DNA from: Aquipseudomonas alcaligenes
GTDB taxonomy: Bacteria; Pseudomonadota; Gammaproteobacteria; Pseudomonadales; Pseudomonadaceae
DNA length: 64,000 bases
NCBI RefSeq assembly: GCF_900156545.1
Contig: NZ_FTNW01000007.1
Coordinates: 265,246 to 329,245 of the forward strand
Direction: 5' to 3'
This document shows, piece by piece, positions 50,660 through 58,866 of the stretch (within the stretch, counting starts at the first letter, position 1; each line of letters begins with the position of its first letter). The translations under genes and the position numbers were made by a program. A model generated the notes under the pieces. It was given only the letters and a program-made list of their open reading frames with translations. It had not been told where the DNA came from and ran no database searches.

Positions 50660-52222
50660 TCATAGGCTGGGGAGGCGCTGGCGAATACTCTCGATCAGGC
50701 TGTCCAGGCTGGCGGCCTGGTTTGTGTCGACGCGGCGGCTGTGGGCCTGTTCGTCCTCGTCAAGCGCATCGCGACTGGCCTGCTGGGCTTCGATCACTGC
50801 CAGGGTGGCGTCGGACGGATCATTGCCTTCGGCCTGGCGCTGCTGCAGCCAGGCGGCGATCACCTCCTGCGGGGCCTGGCAGTCGAGGATCAGGAAGGGC
50901 GTGCCGTTCTGTTCGGCTACCTGCCAGGCGGCGCTGCGCTGTTCTCGCTTGAGGTAGGCGGCGTCCAGGACCACCGGGAAGCCGGCATGCAGGGCGCTCT
51001 CAGCCAACTGATGCAGGCGTTGGTAGGTGGCGGTGCTGGCGTTGGGGTTGTAGATGCCGCCGTTGAGGCTGCCCTTGGCGTCGTCCGGCTGTTCGCCGAA
51101 CAGGCGCTTGCGCTCCACGTCCGAGCGCAGGCGGATGGCGCCCAGCGCCTCGACCAGGCGCAGGGCAACCTGGCTCTTGCCGACGGCGGAGACACCGCAG
51201 GTGATGGCCATGAACGGGGTGGGGATGGCGCTGTAGCTTTCCGCCAGGTTGGCGTAGTTGCGGTACTGGCGCAGGGTGGCGGCGCGTTGCACGGCATCGC
51301 TCTGGTGCGCCAGGCTGAACAGCGCGACCTTGGCGCGGACCAAGGCGCGGTAGGCTTTGTAGAAATTCAGCAGCTCCAGTGCCGGGTAGTCGCCGCTGTG
51401 TTCCAGCCAGGCGCTGACGAAACGCCGCGAGAGCGCCTTGAGACCGCGATCTTCCAGATCCATGGCGAGGAACGCGGCGTCCGAGGCGATGTCGATCAGG
51501 CGGAACGGCTCGTTGAATTCGATGCAGTCGAACAGTACGACTTCTCCGTCAAGCAGGGTGGCGTTGCCCAGGTGCAGATCGCCATGGCACTCGCGAATCG
51601 CGCCGCTCGCCGCGCGCGTGGCCAGCAGCGGTTCGAGGCGGCTGATGTTGGCCTCGGTCCAGGCCTCGAGTGCGTCGAGCTGGCGCAGGTCCGCAGCGTC
51701 ACCGAGCAGCGGGCGGATCTGCTCGAAGTTCTGCCGCATCGGCGCGACGATGGCCTGCGGCGAGCACAGTGGGTGCTCGCTGGCTACGGCCGGCGTGCGG
51801 CCATGGAAGCCGGCGATCTGCCTGGCCAGGGCGTCGATATGTGCCGGCGTCAGCTCGCCACGTGCCTGTACGGCGCTGAGCAGCTGGCTTTGCGGGAACT
51901 GGCGCATTTTCAGCACGTATTCGATGGCCGGGCCGCTACCGCCCAGTTGCGGTGCGCTCTCGCTGCCGGTGACTGGCAGCACCTCGAGGTACAGGCCCTC
52001 GGTCAGGCGCTGGTTGAGGCGCAGTTCCTCGCCGCAGAAATGCTGGCGCTGCTCCAGGCTGGTGAAGTCGAGGAAGCCGAAATTCACCGGTTTTTTGATC
52101 TTGTAGGCGAAGGGGCCGGTGAGCAGCACCCAGGAGATGTGCGTCTCGATGACCTGGAATCCTTCCACCGGATGAGGGTAGAGGGCCGGGTTCTGCAGGG
52201 CGGCAATCAGGGCTTGGCTCAC
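50660..52222 (-). CDS. fusion of aminoglycoside-phosphotransferase-like and P-loop kinase domains
   Basis: 520 residues. Residues 1-330 resemble the APH/choline-kinase fold: HISWVLLTGPFAYKIKKPVN, then the catalytic loop CHGDLHLGNATLLDGEVVLF followed by DCIEFNEPFRLIDIASD. Residues about 335-520 form a P-loop kinase with Walker A ITCGVSAVGKSQVALRLVEA and VVLDAAYLKREQRSAA. Widespread in proteobacteria; the substrate is unknown and it is not a proven resistance gene. GTG at 52222 is chosen because AAGGAAAG precedes it and it gives MSQALIAALQNPALYPHPVE; ATG at 52261 is an alternative. Confidence 0.88.
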   Translation of the reverse strand: MSQALIAALQNPALYPHPVEGFQVIETHISWVLLTGPFAYKIKKPVNFGFLDFTSLEQRQHFCGEELRLNQRLTEGLYLEVLPVTGSESAPQLGGSGPAIEYVLKMRQFPQSQLLSAVQARGELTPAHIDALARQIAGFHGRTPAVASEHPLCSPQAIVAPMRQNFEQIRPLLGDAADLRQLDALEAWTEANISRLEPLLATRAASGAIRECHGDLHLGNATLLDGEVVLFDCIEFNEPFRLIDIASDAAFLAMDLEDRGLKALSRRFVSAWLEHSGDYPALELLNFYKAYRALVRAKVALFSLAHQSDAVQRAATLRQYRNYANLAESYSAIPTPFMAITCGVSAVGKSQVALRLVEALGAIRLRSDVERKRLFGEQPDDAKGSLNGGIYNPNASTATYQRLHQLAESALHAGFPVVLDAAYLKREQRSAAWQVAEQNGTPFLILDCQAPQEVIAAWLQQRQAEGNDPSDATLAVIEAQQASRDALDEDEQAHSRRVDTNQAASLDSLIESIRQRLPSL

Positions 52223-52325
52223 GTTCTTTCCTTGCGCTTCGGTATCGATAAGAGTCCGCATTATGGCCGCTGTGAGGCGCTCTGCAAACCGCCGGGGCGC
52301 GCCTGTCGGCGCCAGGCAAAGTGCG

Positions 52326-52331
52326 TATAAT
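52326..52331 (+). promoter_or_regulatory. TATAAT -10 box just before mrcB
   Basis: A perfect TATAAT ends 8 bp before the mrcB ATG at 52340. Transcription from it would start at or next to the start codon, giving a nearly leaderless message. No good -35 is visible (CTGTCG at 52303 is poor). Confidence 0.5.
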
Positions 52332-52339
52332 GCCGCGCC

Positions 52340-54655
52340 ATGACTCGTTCCCGTACCCCTCGCAAAGGCGCCAAGCGCCGCGCCGGCAGCCGTTCCTGGC
52401 TGGGCTGGCTGTTCAAGCTGTCGCTGGTTGGCCTGGTGGTGCTGGCCGGTTTCGCCGTGTACCTGGATGCCGTGGTGCAGGAGAAGTTCTCCGGCAAGCG
52501 CTGGACCGTGCCGGCCAAGGTCTACGCCCGGCCACTGGAGTTGTTCGTTGGCCAGAAGCTGAGCAAGCAGGACTTCCTCACCGAGCTGGATGCGCTGGGT
52601 TATCGCCGTGAAGGTGCTGCCAATGGCCCCGGCGCGGCCGCGGTGAATGGCAACCTGATCGATCTGCACACCCGCGGCTTCCAGTTCTATGAAGGTAACG
52701 AGCCGGCCCAGCGGGTGCGGGTGAAGTTCTCCGGCGATTACGTGGCCGCCCTGCTGCAGGGCAACGGCAGCAAGCTGGCGGTGGCGCGCCTGGAGCCGTT
52801 GCTGATCGGCGGCCTGTATCCGGCGCACCACGAGGATCGCATCCTGATCAAGCTGGATCAGGTGCCCCCTTACCTGGTCGAGACTCTGGTGGCGGTCGAA
52901 GACCGCGAGTTCTTCAATCACTTTGGCGTATCGCCCAAGGGTATCGCTCGGGCCGTGTGGATCAATGCGACCGCCGGCCAGTTGCGTCAGGGCGGCAGTA
53001 CCCTGACTCAGCAGTTGGTGAAAAACTTCTACCTGACCAACGAGCGCAGCCTCAGTCGCAAGCTTACCGAGGCGATGATGGCGGTGCTGCTGGAGTTGCA
53101 CTACGACAAGAAAGAGATTCTCGAGGCCTACCTCAATGAGGTATTCCTCGGCCAGGACGGACAGCGCGCCGTGCATGGCTTCGGTCTGGCCAGCCAGTAC
53201 TTCTTCGGCCAACCGCTGAACGAGCTTAAGCTGGAGCAGGTCGCGCTGCTGGTCGGCATGGTCAAGGGACCGACCTACTACAACCCGCGCCGCAACCCGG
53301 AGCGCGCCCTGGAACGGCGCAATCTGGTGCTCGATCTGCTGGCCGAGCAGGGCGTGGTGACGGCCGAGGTGGCGGCAGCGGCCAAGCAGAAGCCGCTGGG
53401 TGTGACCAAGCGTGGCAGCCTGGCCGACAGTTCGTTCCCCGGTTTCCTCGACCTGGTCAAGCGCCAGCTGCGTCAGGACTATCGTGAGGAAGACCTGACC
53501 GAGGAAGGCCTGCGCATCTTCACCAGCTTCGACCCGATCCTGCAGCTCAAGGCAGAGTCCGCCATGAGCGAGACCTTCAAGCGTCTGTCCGGTCGCCAGG
53601 GGGTGGACGAGGTCGAGGCGGCCATGCTGGTGACCAATCCCGAAACCGGTGAGGTTCAGGCACTGATTGGCAGTCGCCAGCCGCGCTTCGCTGGCTTCAA
53701 CCGGGTGCTAGATGCCAACCGCCCCATCGGCTCGCTGATCAAACCGGCGGTCTACCTCACGGCCCTTGAGCGCCCCAGTCAGTACACCCTGACCAGCTGG
53801 CTGGAGGACACGCCGTTCTCGATCAAGGGGCAGGATGGGCAGGTCTGGCGCCCGCAGAACTATGATCGCAAGGCCCACGGTACCATTTACCTGTATCAGG
53901 GGCTGGCCAACTCCTACAACCTGTCGACCGCCAAGCTCGGCCTGGAACTGGGTGTACCCAATGTGCTCAAAACCTTGGAGCGTCTGGGTGTCGAGCGTGA
54001 CTGGCCGGCATACCCGTCGATGCTGCTCGGCGCTGGCGCTCTGAGCCCGATGGAAGTGGCGACCATGTATCAGACCTTGGCCAATGGTGGCTTCAACACA
54101 CCCCTGCGCGGTATCCGCAGTGTGCTGACCGCCGAGGGCGAGCCGCTGAAGCGCTATCCCTTCCAGATTCAGCAGCGGTTCGACCCCGGCGCCATCTACC
54201 TGGTGCAGAACGCCATGCAGCGGGTGATGCGCGAAGGCACCGGTCGTTCGGTATACAGTCAGCTGCCGTCTTCGCTGACGCTGGCTGGCAAGACCGGTAC
54301 CAGTAACGATTCGCGCGATAGCTGGTTTGCCGGCTTCAGCCAGGATCTGCTGGCGGTTGTGTGGCTGGGGCGCGACGATAACGGCAAGACGCCGCTGACT
54401 GGCGCCACTGGCGCGCTGCAGGTGTGGACGGGCTTCATGAAAAAGGCCGACCCGCTGCCGCTCGATATGCCGATGCCGGACAATGTCACGCCTGCCTGGG
54501 TGGATGCCTACAGCGGCCAAGGCTCGGCGGCCGGGTGTCCGAATGCCGTGGAGTTGCCTTACATCCGCGGCAGCGAACCTGCTCCGGGGGCTGCCTGTGG
54601 CGCACCGGCGCCGCAGGACAATGTGATGGATTGGGTGCGTGGTTGGCTCAACTGA
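52340..54655 (+). CDS. mrcB: penicillin-binding protein 1B
   Basis: 771 residues, class A PBP: a basic cytoplasmic N-terminus, one membrane helix (about 20-42), a UB2H-like region, a GT51 glycosyltransferase (catalytic Glu in VAVEDREFFNHFGV; RQGGSTLTQQLVKNFYL) and a transpeptidase with SLIK (RPIGSLIKPAVY), SYN (LANSYNLSTAK) and KTGTSN. It polymerises and cross-links peptidoglycan. It is divergent from the APH/P-loop gene and followed by a TPR lipoprotein gene. Confidence 0.96.
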   Translation: MTRSRTPRKGAKRRAGSRSWLGWLFKLSLVGLVVLAGFAVYLDAVVQEKFSGKRWTVPAKVYARPLELFVGQKLSKQDFLTELDALGYRREGAANGPGAAAVNGNLIDLHTRGFQFYEGNEPAQRVRVKFSGDYVAALLQGNGSKLAVARLEPLLIGGLYPAHHEDRILIKLDQVPPYLVETLVAVEDREFFNHFGVSPKGIARAVWINATAGQLRQGGSTLTQQLVKNFYLTNERSLSRKLTEAMMAVLLELHYDKKEILEAYLNEVFLGQDGQRAVHGFGLASQYFFGQPLNELKLEQVALLVGMVKGPTYYNPRRNPERALERRNLVLDLLAEQGVVTAEVAAAAKQKPLGVTKRGSLADSSFPGFLDLVKRQLRQDYREEDLTEEGLRIFTSFDPILQLKAESAMSETFKRLSGRQGVDEVEAAMLVTNPETGEVQALIGSRQPRFAGFNRVLDANRPIGSLIKPAVYLTALERPSQYTLTSWLEDTPFSIKGQDGQVWRPQNYDRKAHGTIYLYQGLANSYNLSTAKLGLELGVPNVLKTLERLGVERDWPAYPSMLLGAGALSPMEVATMYQTLANGGFNTPLRGIRSVLTAEGEPLKRYPFQIQQRFDPGAIYLVQNAMQRVMREGTGRSVYSQLPSSLTLAGKTGTSNDSRDSWFAGFSQDLLAVVWLGRDDNGKTPLTGATGALQVWTGFMKKADPLPLDMPMPDNVTPAWVDAYSGQGSAAGCPNAVELPYIRGSEPAPGAACGAPAPQDNVMDWVRGWLN

Positions 54656-54677
54656 GTCGCTTCAAGTGAGGAATCGA

Positions 54678-55403
54678 ATGTCTAAGTGGTTGGTTTCCGT
54701 GGCGTTGGTCTCCGCATTCCTGTCTGGCTGTGCCAGCGTACCGAGGGGCTCCATTCCGGTTCAGGATTCGTCCGGCAGTCTCATGACTGACGAGCAGGGC
54801 GCCTTTGCACGTAGCGCGGGTGGTAGCGCGCCGGTGCCGGCGCGTACTCAGGAGCAGAGCCTGCCGCAGGACTCCGGTGTGGTGGTGATGGTGCCGGGCG
54901 GCGTCTCTTCCGCTCCGCTGGAAACCTACCCGGATGGCAGCAGCGGGACTCCGGCTACCTATACGCCGGCACCGCTCAGTACCGGCTCAATCACGGGAGC
55001 CGCTGGCTACCAGGCGCCTGCAGCGCCGAGCATGCCCAGCGGTATCCCGGCGGGCGGCAGCCTGGCGATGGACGAGCAACTCGATGGTCCGGTACTGGCG
55101 CTGCTCACCAGTGCCCAGCAGCAGCAGAGCAGTGGCGATCTAGATGGTGCGTCTTCCAGCCTCGAGCGCGCCCAGCGTATCGCCCCGCGCGAGCCGCAGG
55201 TGCTCTATCGTCTTGCTGAGGTCCGCCTGGCCCAGGGCGATGCCGCCCAGGCCGAACAGCTGGCGCGCCGCGGCCTGACTTATGCCAGTGGGCGTCCCGC
55301 GCTGCAGGCGGGGTTGTGGGGGCTGATCGCCCAGGCGCGTGAGCGTCAGGGCGATCCCGCCGGCGCGGCGCAGGCTCGTGAGCGGGCGCGGGTGAGCCTG
55401 TGA
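54678..55403 (+). CDS. lpoP: TPR lipoprotein, probable PBP1b activator LpoP
   Basis: 241 residues. Lipoprotein signal ending in the lipobox FLSGC (Cys18), then about 110 residues rich in Ser, Pro, Gly and Ala that could span the periplasm, then tetratricopeptide-like helices (about 140-241: ALLTSAQQQQSSGDLDGASS, VLYRLAEVRLAQGDAAQAEQ). It lies 22 bp downstream of mrcB. In P. aeruginosa the PBP1b activator LpoP is a TPR lipoprotein of this kind; I assign it on architecture and position, from memory of that work. Ribosome site GTGAGGAA; ATG at 54678. Confidence 0.8.
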   Translation: MSKWLVSVALVSAFLSGCASVPRGSIPVQDSSGSLMTDEQGAFARSAGGSAPVPARTQEQSLPQDSGVVVMVPGGVSSAPLETYPDGSSGTPATYTPAPLSTGSITGAAGYQAPAAPSMPSGIPAGGSLAMDEQLDGPVLALLTSAQQQQSSGDLDGASSSLERAQRIAPREPQVLYRLAEVRLAQGDAAQAEQLARRGLTYASGRPALQAGLWGLIAQARERQGDPAGAAQARERARVSL

Positions 55404-55732
55404 TGGATTCGCGTTTGCCGGCGCTGGCCGATCAGCTGCTGCTGATCGAGCGTGAGTTGCGCGTGCTGGGCATGTGGTCGAGCGAGGCGCCCTCGGCCGA
55501 GGCGCTGGCCAGCCAGCAACCCTTCTGTGTCGATACCCTGGATTTCGAGGCCTGGCTGCAGTGGCTGTTTCTGCCGCGCATGAGACAGTTGCTCGAGATG
55601 GCGGGGCCGCTACCGGCTGCTTCGGGCATTCGGCCGATGGCCGAGGAGCGCTACAGGGGGCGAGAGTCGGAAGTGCAGGCGCTGCTGGTGGCGCTGGGTG
55701 AGTTCGATCGGTTGATTGGAAGCGCTCGCTGA
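55403..55732 (+). CDS. yqcC: YqcC family protein
   Basis: 109 residues, all-helical small protein of the YqcC (DUF446) family: LADQLLLIERELRVLGMWSS, PFCVDTLDFEAWLQWLFLPR, MRQLLEMAGPLPAASGIRPM. Function unknown. Its ATG shares bases with the lpoP stop (TGATG; a GTG three bases earlier is also in frame), so the two are likely co-translated. Convergent with the DUF4124 gene. Confidence 0.9.
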   Translation: MDSRLPALADQLLLIERELRVLGMWSSEAPSAEALASQQPFCVDTLDFEAWLQWLFLPRMRQLLEMAGPLPAASGIRPMAEERYRGRESEVQALLVALGEFDRLIGSAR

Positions 55733-55754
55733 GCGCTTCGTAACCGGGGATACG

Positions 55755-56189
55755 TTACTTGCAGTTTTCCTTGATCGACGCTTCGCTCTTGGCGATACGG
55801 TCCTGGCGCTCTTCTTCTGTCAGACGGCGCAGTTCGCCATTTTCCTCGACCCGCACGCGGGGGCTGGCCTTCATCTGCGCCAGGTCCTTGCGAATGCGCT
55901 CGCAGTAGACCTTCAGCTCTTCCTCGCGCTTGCTGGCCGCCGCGCGTGCCTGCTCGTCGAGCTTTTCCTGTTCCTTGTCTTCGTCTGACGCTTCCGGGGC
56001 CTTGGCTGCCGGGGCGGCGATCTTGGGCTGCGAGATGTTCGGGTTGACCGATGCGGCTTCCTGGCCCTCCGGCGGCTGCGAACCGAAGTGCACGTTGCCC
56101 TGGGCGTCCACCCACTTGTAAATCTGTCCGGCCGTGGCGCCGGTGCTCAGGGTGAGCAGCACAGAGCACGCGAGAATCATGCGACGCAT
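55755..56189 (-). CDS. DUF4124 domain-containing periplasmic protein
   Basis: 144 residues: a signal peptide (MRRMILACSVLLTLSTGATA), then the DUF4124 motif GQIYKWVDAQGNVHFGSQPP, an Ala/Pro-rich stretch and a highly charged helical C-terminus (EQEKLDEQARAAASKREEEL) with two Cys residues. Function unknown. ATG at 56189 is chosen because it begins the signal peptide; an earlier ATG at 56213 adds eight residues without benefit. Confidence 0.87.
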   Translation of the reverse strand: MRRMILACSVLLTLSTGATAGQIYKWVDAQGNVHFGSQPPEGQEAASVNPNISQPKIAAPAAKAPEASDEDKEQEKLDEQARAAASKREEELKVYCERIRKDLAQMKASPRVRVEENGELRRLTEEERQDRIAKSEASIKENCK

Positions 56190-56596
56190 GTCATTTCCTT
56201 TTATCGGCAGCAAAACATGCCCGTTACTATAACCAAAACCGACGAATCTTCATCCTGCGCCATGTCACAAGCCGGCAGCGCGAGAAACTGTGACGTACAG
56301 CTTGACTTGGTGTTCACTAATCCGAACAATCGTTCCTTCCTACTGTTGTGAGGTCCGCCGCAAGCGTCCCTCAGCTCAGTGGAAAAAGGCGCTACCCGTG
56401 CCGACCCCCGTTACACCCGCAACGCGTTACCTCGCGCTGGGAAGGAAAGGCTCCGCAAGATTGGGCCGTTCCGCTACTCGTCAGGCAGACCCCGCTCTAT
56501 CCGCGACCACAGTCGTGCTCGTCCGCTGACCGGTAAGACCTACTCAAAGGACCACTCGTTGTCGGGTGGTGATCTGGCGTTATAGAGGTGAACAAC
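56190..56596 (+). promoter_or_regulatory. 407-bp non-coding region: candidate ilvI promoter and long leader
   Basis: TTGACT at 56302-56307 and AACAAT at 56325-56330 with a 17-bp spacer could start a transcript near 56337, leaving a leader of about 260 nt before ilvI. A 7-bp hairpin (CCACTCG / CGGGTGG) lies at about 56551-56568 but has no T run. Short open frames here have no recognisable product. I see no known riboswitch or clear attenuator. The first 40 bases also carry the start region of the leftward DUF4124 gene. Confidence 0.4.
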
Positions 56597-58327
56597 GTGG
56601 AGCTTTTATCCGGCGCTGAAATGGTCGTCCGCTCGCTGCGTGACGAAGGCGTTAAGTATATCTATGGGTACCCGGGCGGTGCCCTCCTGCACATCTACGA
56701 TGCCCTGTTCAAAGAGCCGGAAGTGACGCACATCCTGGTTCGTCACGAGCAGGCTGCCACTCACATGGCTGACGGCTACGCCCGCGCCACCGGCAAGGCC
56801 GGTGTGGTGCTGGTGACGTCCGGTCCGGGGGCGACCAATGCCATTACCGGCATTGCCACTGCCTACATGGATTCCATTCCGATGGTTGTGCTGTCCGGCC
56901 AGGTGCCGAGCCGCATGGTGGGCACCGATGCCTTCCAGGAAACCGACATGGTCGGTATCTCGCGCCCCATCGTGAAGCACAGCTTCATCATCAAGCATCC
57001 TTCGGAAATCCCCGAGGTGATGAAAAAGGCGTTCTACATCGCCCAGTCCGGTCGCCCTGGCCCGGTGGTCGTGGATATTCCCAAGGACATGACCAACCCG
57101 GCCGAGAAGTACGAGTACAGCTACCCGAAGAAGGCCAAGCTGCGCTCCTACAACCCGGCGACCCGTGGTCACTCCGGGCAGATCCGCAAGGCCGTTGAGA
57201 TGATTCTCGCCGCCAAGCGTCCGATCCTCTATTCCGGTGGCGGCGTGATCATGGGCAATGCCTCGGCGCAGCTCACCGAGCTGGCCAAGCTGCTCAACCT
57301 GCCGGTGACCAACACTCTGATGGGCCTCGGCGCCTTCCCGGGCGGCGATCGCCAGTTCGTCGGCATGCTCGGCATGCACGGCAGCTACACCGCCAACCTG
57401 GCCATGCACCACTCCGATGTGATCCTGGCCGTCGGCGCGCGCTTCGATGACCGCGTGATCAATGGCGAGACGGCGGCCAAGTTCTGCCCGAATGCCAAGG
57501 TCATCCACATCGACATCGATCCGGCCTCGATCTCCAAGACCGTCAAGGCCGATATCCCGATCGTCGGTCCGGTCGACAGCGTGCTGACCGAGATGGTCGC
57601 CATCCTCAAGGAAATGGGCGAGACCCCGAACAAGGACACTGTCGCCAGCTGGTGGAAGCAGATCGACGAGTGGCGTGGCGACGGTCGCCTGTTCCCGTAC
57701 AACGAGGGCGACGGCAGCATCATCAAGCCGCAGACCGTGATCGAAACCCTGTGGGAAGTGACTAAGGGCGACGCCTTCGTCAGCTCCGACGTCGGCCAGC
57801 ACCAGATGTTCGCGGCGCAGTACTACCGCTTCAACAAGCCCAATCGCTGGATCAACTCCGGTGGCCTGGGCACTATGGGCTTCGGTCTGCCGGCGGCGAT
57901 GGGCGTCAAGCTGAACTTCCCGGACGACGACGTGGCCTGCGTCACCGGCGAGGGCAGCATCCAGATGAACATCCAGGAGCTGTCGACCTGCCTGCAGTAC
58001 GACCTGCCGGTGAAGATCATCAACCTCAACAACGGTGCCCTCGGCATGGTCCGCCAGTGGCAGGACATGCAGTACAACAGCCGTTACTCGCACTCCTACA
58101 TGGAGTCGCTGCCGGACTTCGTCAAGCTGGCCGAGTCCTATGGTCACGTGGGTATGCGCATCACCGACCTGAAGGATCTCAAGCCGAAGATGGAAGAGGC
58201 CTTCGCCATGAAGAACCGCCTGGTGTTCCTCGACATCGCCGTGGATACCAGCGAGCACGTGTACCCGATGCAGATTCGCGAAGGTGCCATGCGTGACATG
58301 TGGCTGAGCAAGACGGAGCGGACCTGA
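56597..58327 (+). CDS. ilvI: acetolactate synthase large subunit
   Basis: 576 residues, thiamine-diphosphate enzyme. N-terminal YGYPGGALLHIYDALFKEP with the cofactor Glu region RHEQAATHMADGYARATGKA, SGPGATNAITGIATAYMDSI, and C-terminal GEGSIQMNIQELSTCLQYDL with the following NLNNGALG for TPP and Mg binding. It forms acetolactate or acetohydroxybutyrate in valine, leucine and isoleucine synthesis. GTG at 56597 fits the AGAGG site (8-bp spacing) and the N-terminus MELLSGAEMVVR; another GTG at 56588 lies on top of that site. ilvH follows 2 bp later. Confidence 0.95.
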   Translation: MELLSGAEMVVRSLRDEGVKYIYGYPGGALLHIYDALFKEPEVTHILVRHEQAATHMADGYARATGKAGVVLVTSGPGATNAITGIATAYMDSIPMVVLSGQVPSRMVGTDAFQETDMVGISRPIVKHSFIIKHPSEIPEVMKKAFYIAQSGRPGPVVVDIPKDMTNPAEKYEYSYPKKAKLRSYNPATRGHSGQIRKAVEMILAAKRPILYSGGGVIMGNASAQLTELAKLLNLPVTNTLMGLGAFPGGDRQFVGMLGMHGSYTANLAMHHSDVILAVGARFDDRVINGETAAKFCPNAKVIHIDIDPASISKTVKADIPIVGPVDSVLTEMVAILKEMGETPNKDTVASWWKQIDEWRGDGRLFPYNEGDGSIIKPQTVIETLWEVTKGDAFVSSDVGQHQMFAAQYYRFNKPNRWINSGGLGTMGFGLPAAMGVKLNFPDDDVACVTGEGSIQMNIQELSTCLQYDLPVKIINLNNGALGMVRQWQDMQYNSRYSHSYMESLPDFVKLAESYGHVGMRITDLKDLKPKMEEAFAMKNRLVFLDIAVDTSEHVYPMQIREGAMRDMWLSKTERT

Positions 58328-58329
58328 CC

Positions 58330-58821
58330 ATGCGCCATATCATCTCCCTGCTGCTGGAAAACGAGCCAGGCGCCCTGTCGCGCGTGGTCGGCCTGTTCTC
58401 CCAGCGCAACTACAACATCGAAAGCCTGACCGTGGCGCCGACCGAGGACCCGACCCTGTCGCGTCTGACGCTGACCACTGTCGGTCACGACGACGTGATC
58501 GAGCAGATCACCAAGAACCTCAACAAGCTGATCGAAGTGGTCAAGCTGGTGAATCTGTCGGAGAGCGCCCATATCGAGCGCGAGCTGATGCTGGTGAAGG
58601 TCAAGGCCACCGGCGCCCAGCGCGCCGAGGTCAAGCGCACCACCGACATCTTCCGTGGGCAGATCGTCGACGTGACCAGCAGCGTCTACACCATCCAGCT
58701 GGCCGGTACCAGCGACAAGCTGGACAGCTTCATTCAGGCCATCGGCACCGCGTCGATCCTGGAGACGGTGCGCAGTGGTGTGACCGGTATCGCGCGTGGC
58801 GACAAGGTGCTGAGCATCTGA
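58330..58821 (+). CDS. ilvH: acetolactate synthase small (regulatory) subunit
   Basis: 163 residues. N-terminal ACT domain RHIISLLLENEPGALSRVVG and LFSQRNYNIESLTVAPTEDP, where valine binds for feedback inhibition, then the C-terminal domain RGQIVDVTSSVYTIQLAGTS. Partner of the ilvI product. ATG at 58330 follows ACCTGACC only weakly; coupling to ilvI is likely. Confidence 0.96.
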   Translation: MRHIISLLLENEPGALSRVVGLFSQRNYNIESLTVAPTEDPTLSRLTLTTVGHDDVIEQITKNLNKLIEVVKLVNLSESAHIERELMLVKVKATGAQRAEVKRTTDIFRGQIVDVTSSVYTIQLAGTSDKLDSFIQAIGTASILETVRSGVTGIARGDKVLSI

Positions 58822-58838
58822 TCGCCGTGTTGCAGAAC

Positions 58839-58866
58839 AAGCCCCGCCTGGTGCGGGGCTTTTTTA
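58839..58866 (+). terminator. terminator of ilvIH
   Basis: Stem AGCCCCGC / GCGGGGCT at 58840-58860 with a short loop and six T residues ending at 58865, at the junction with the convergent ilvY stop codon. Confidence 0.88.

Noticed and set aside
56259..56351. Leader peptide ending in three Leu codons before ilvI
   Set aside because: Its start lies upstream of the only good promoter candidate (56302-56330), and no alternative terminator or antiterminator hairpins follow.
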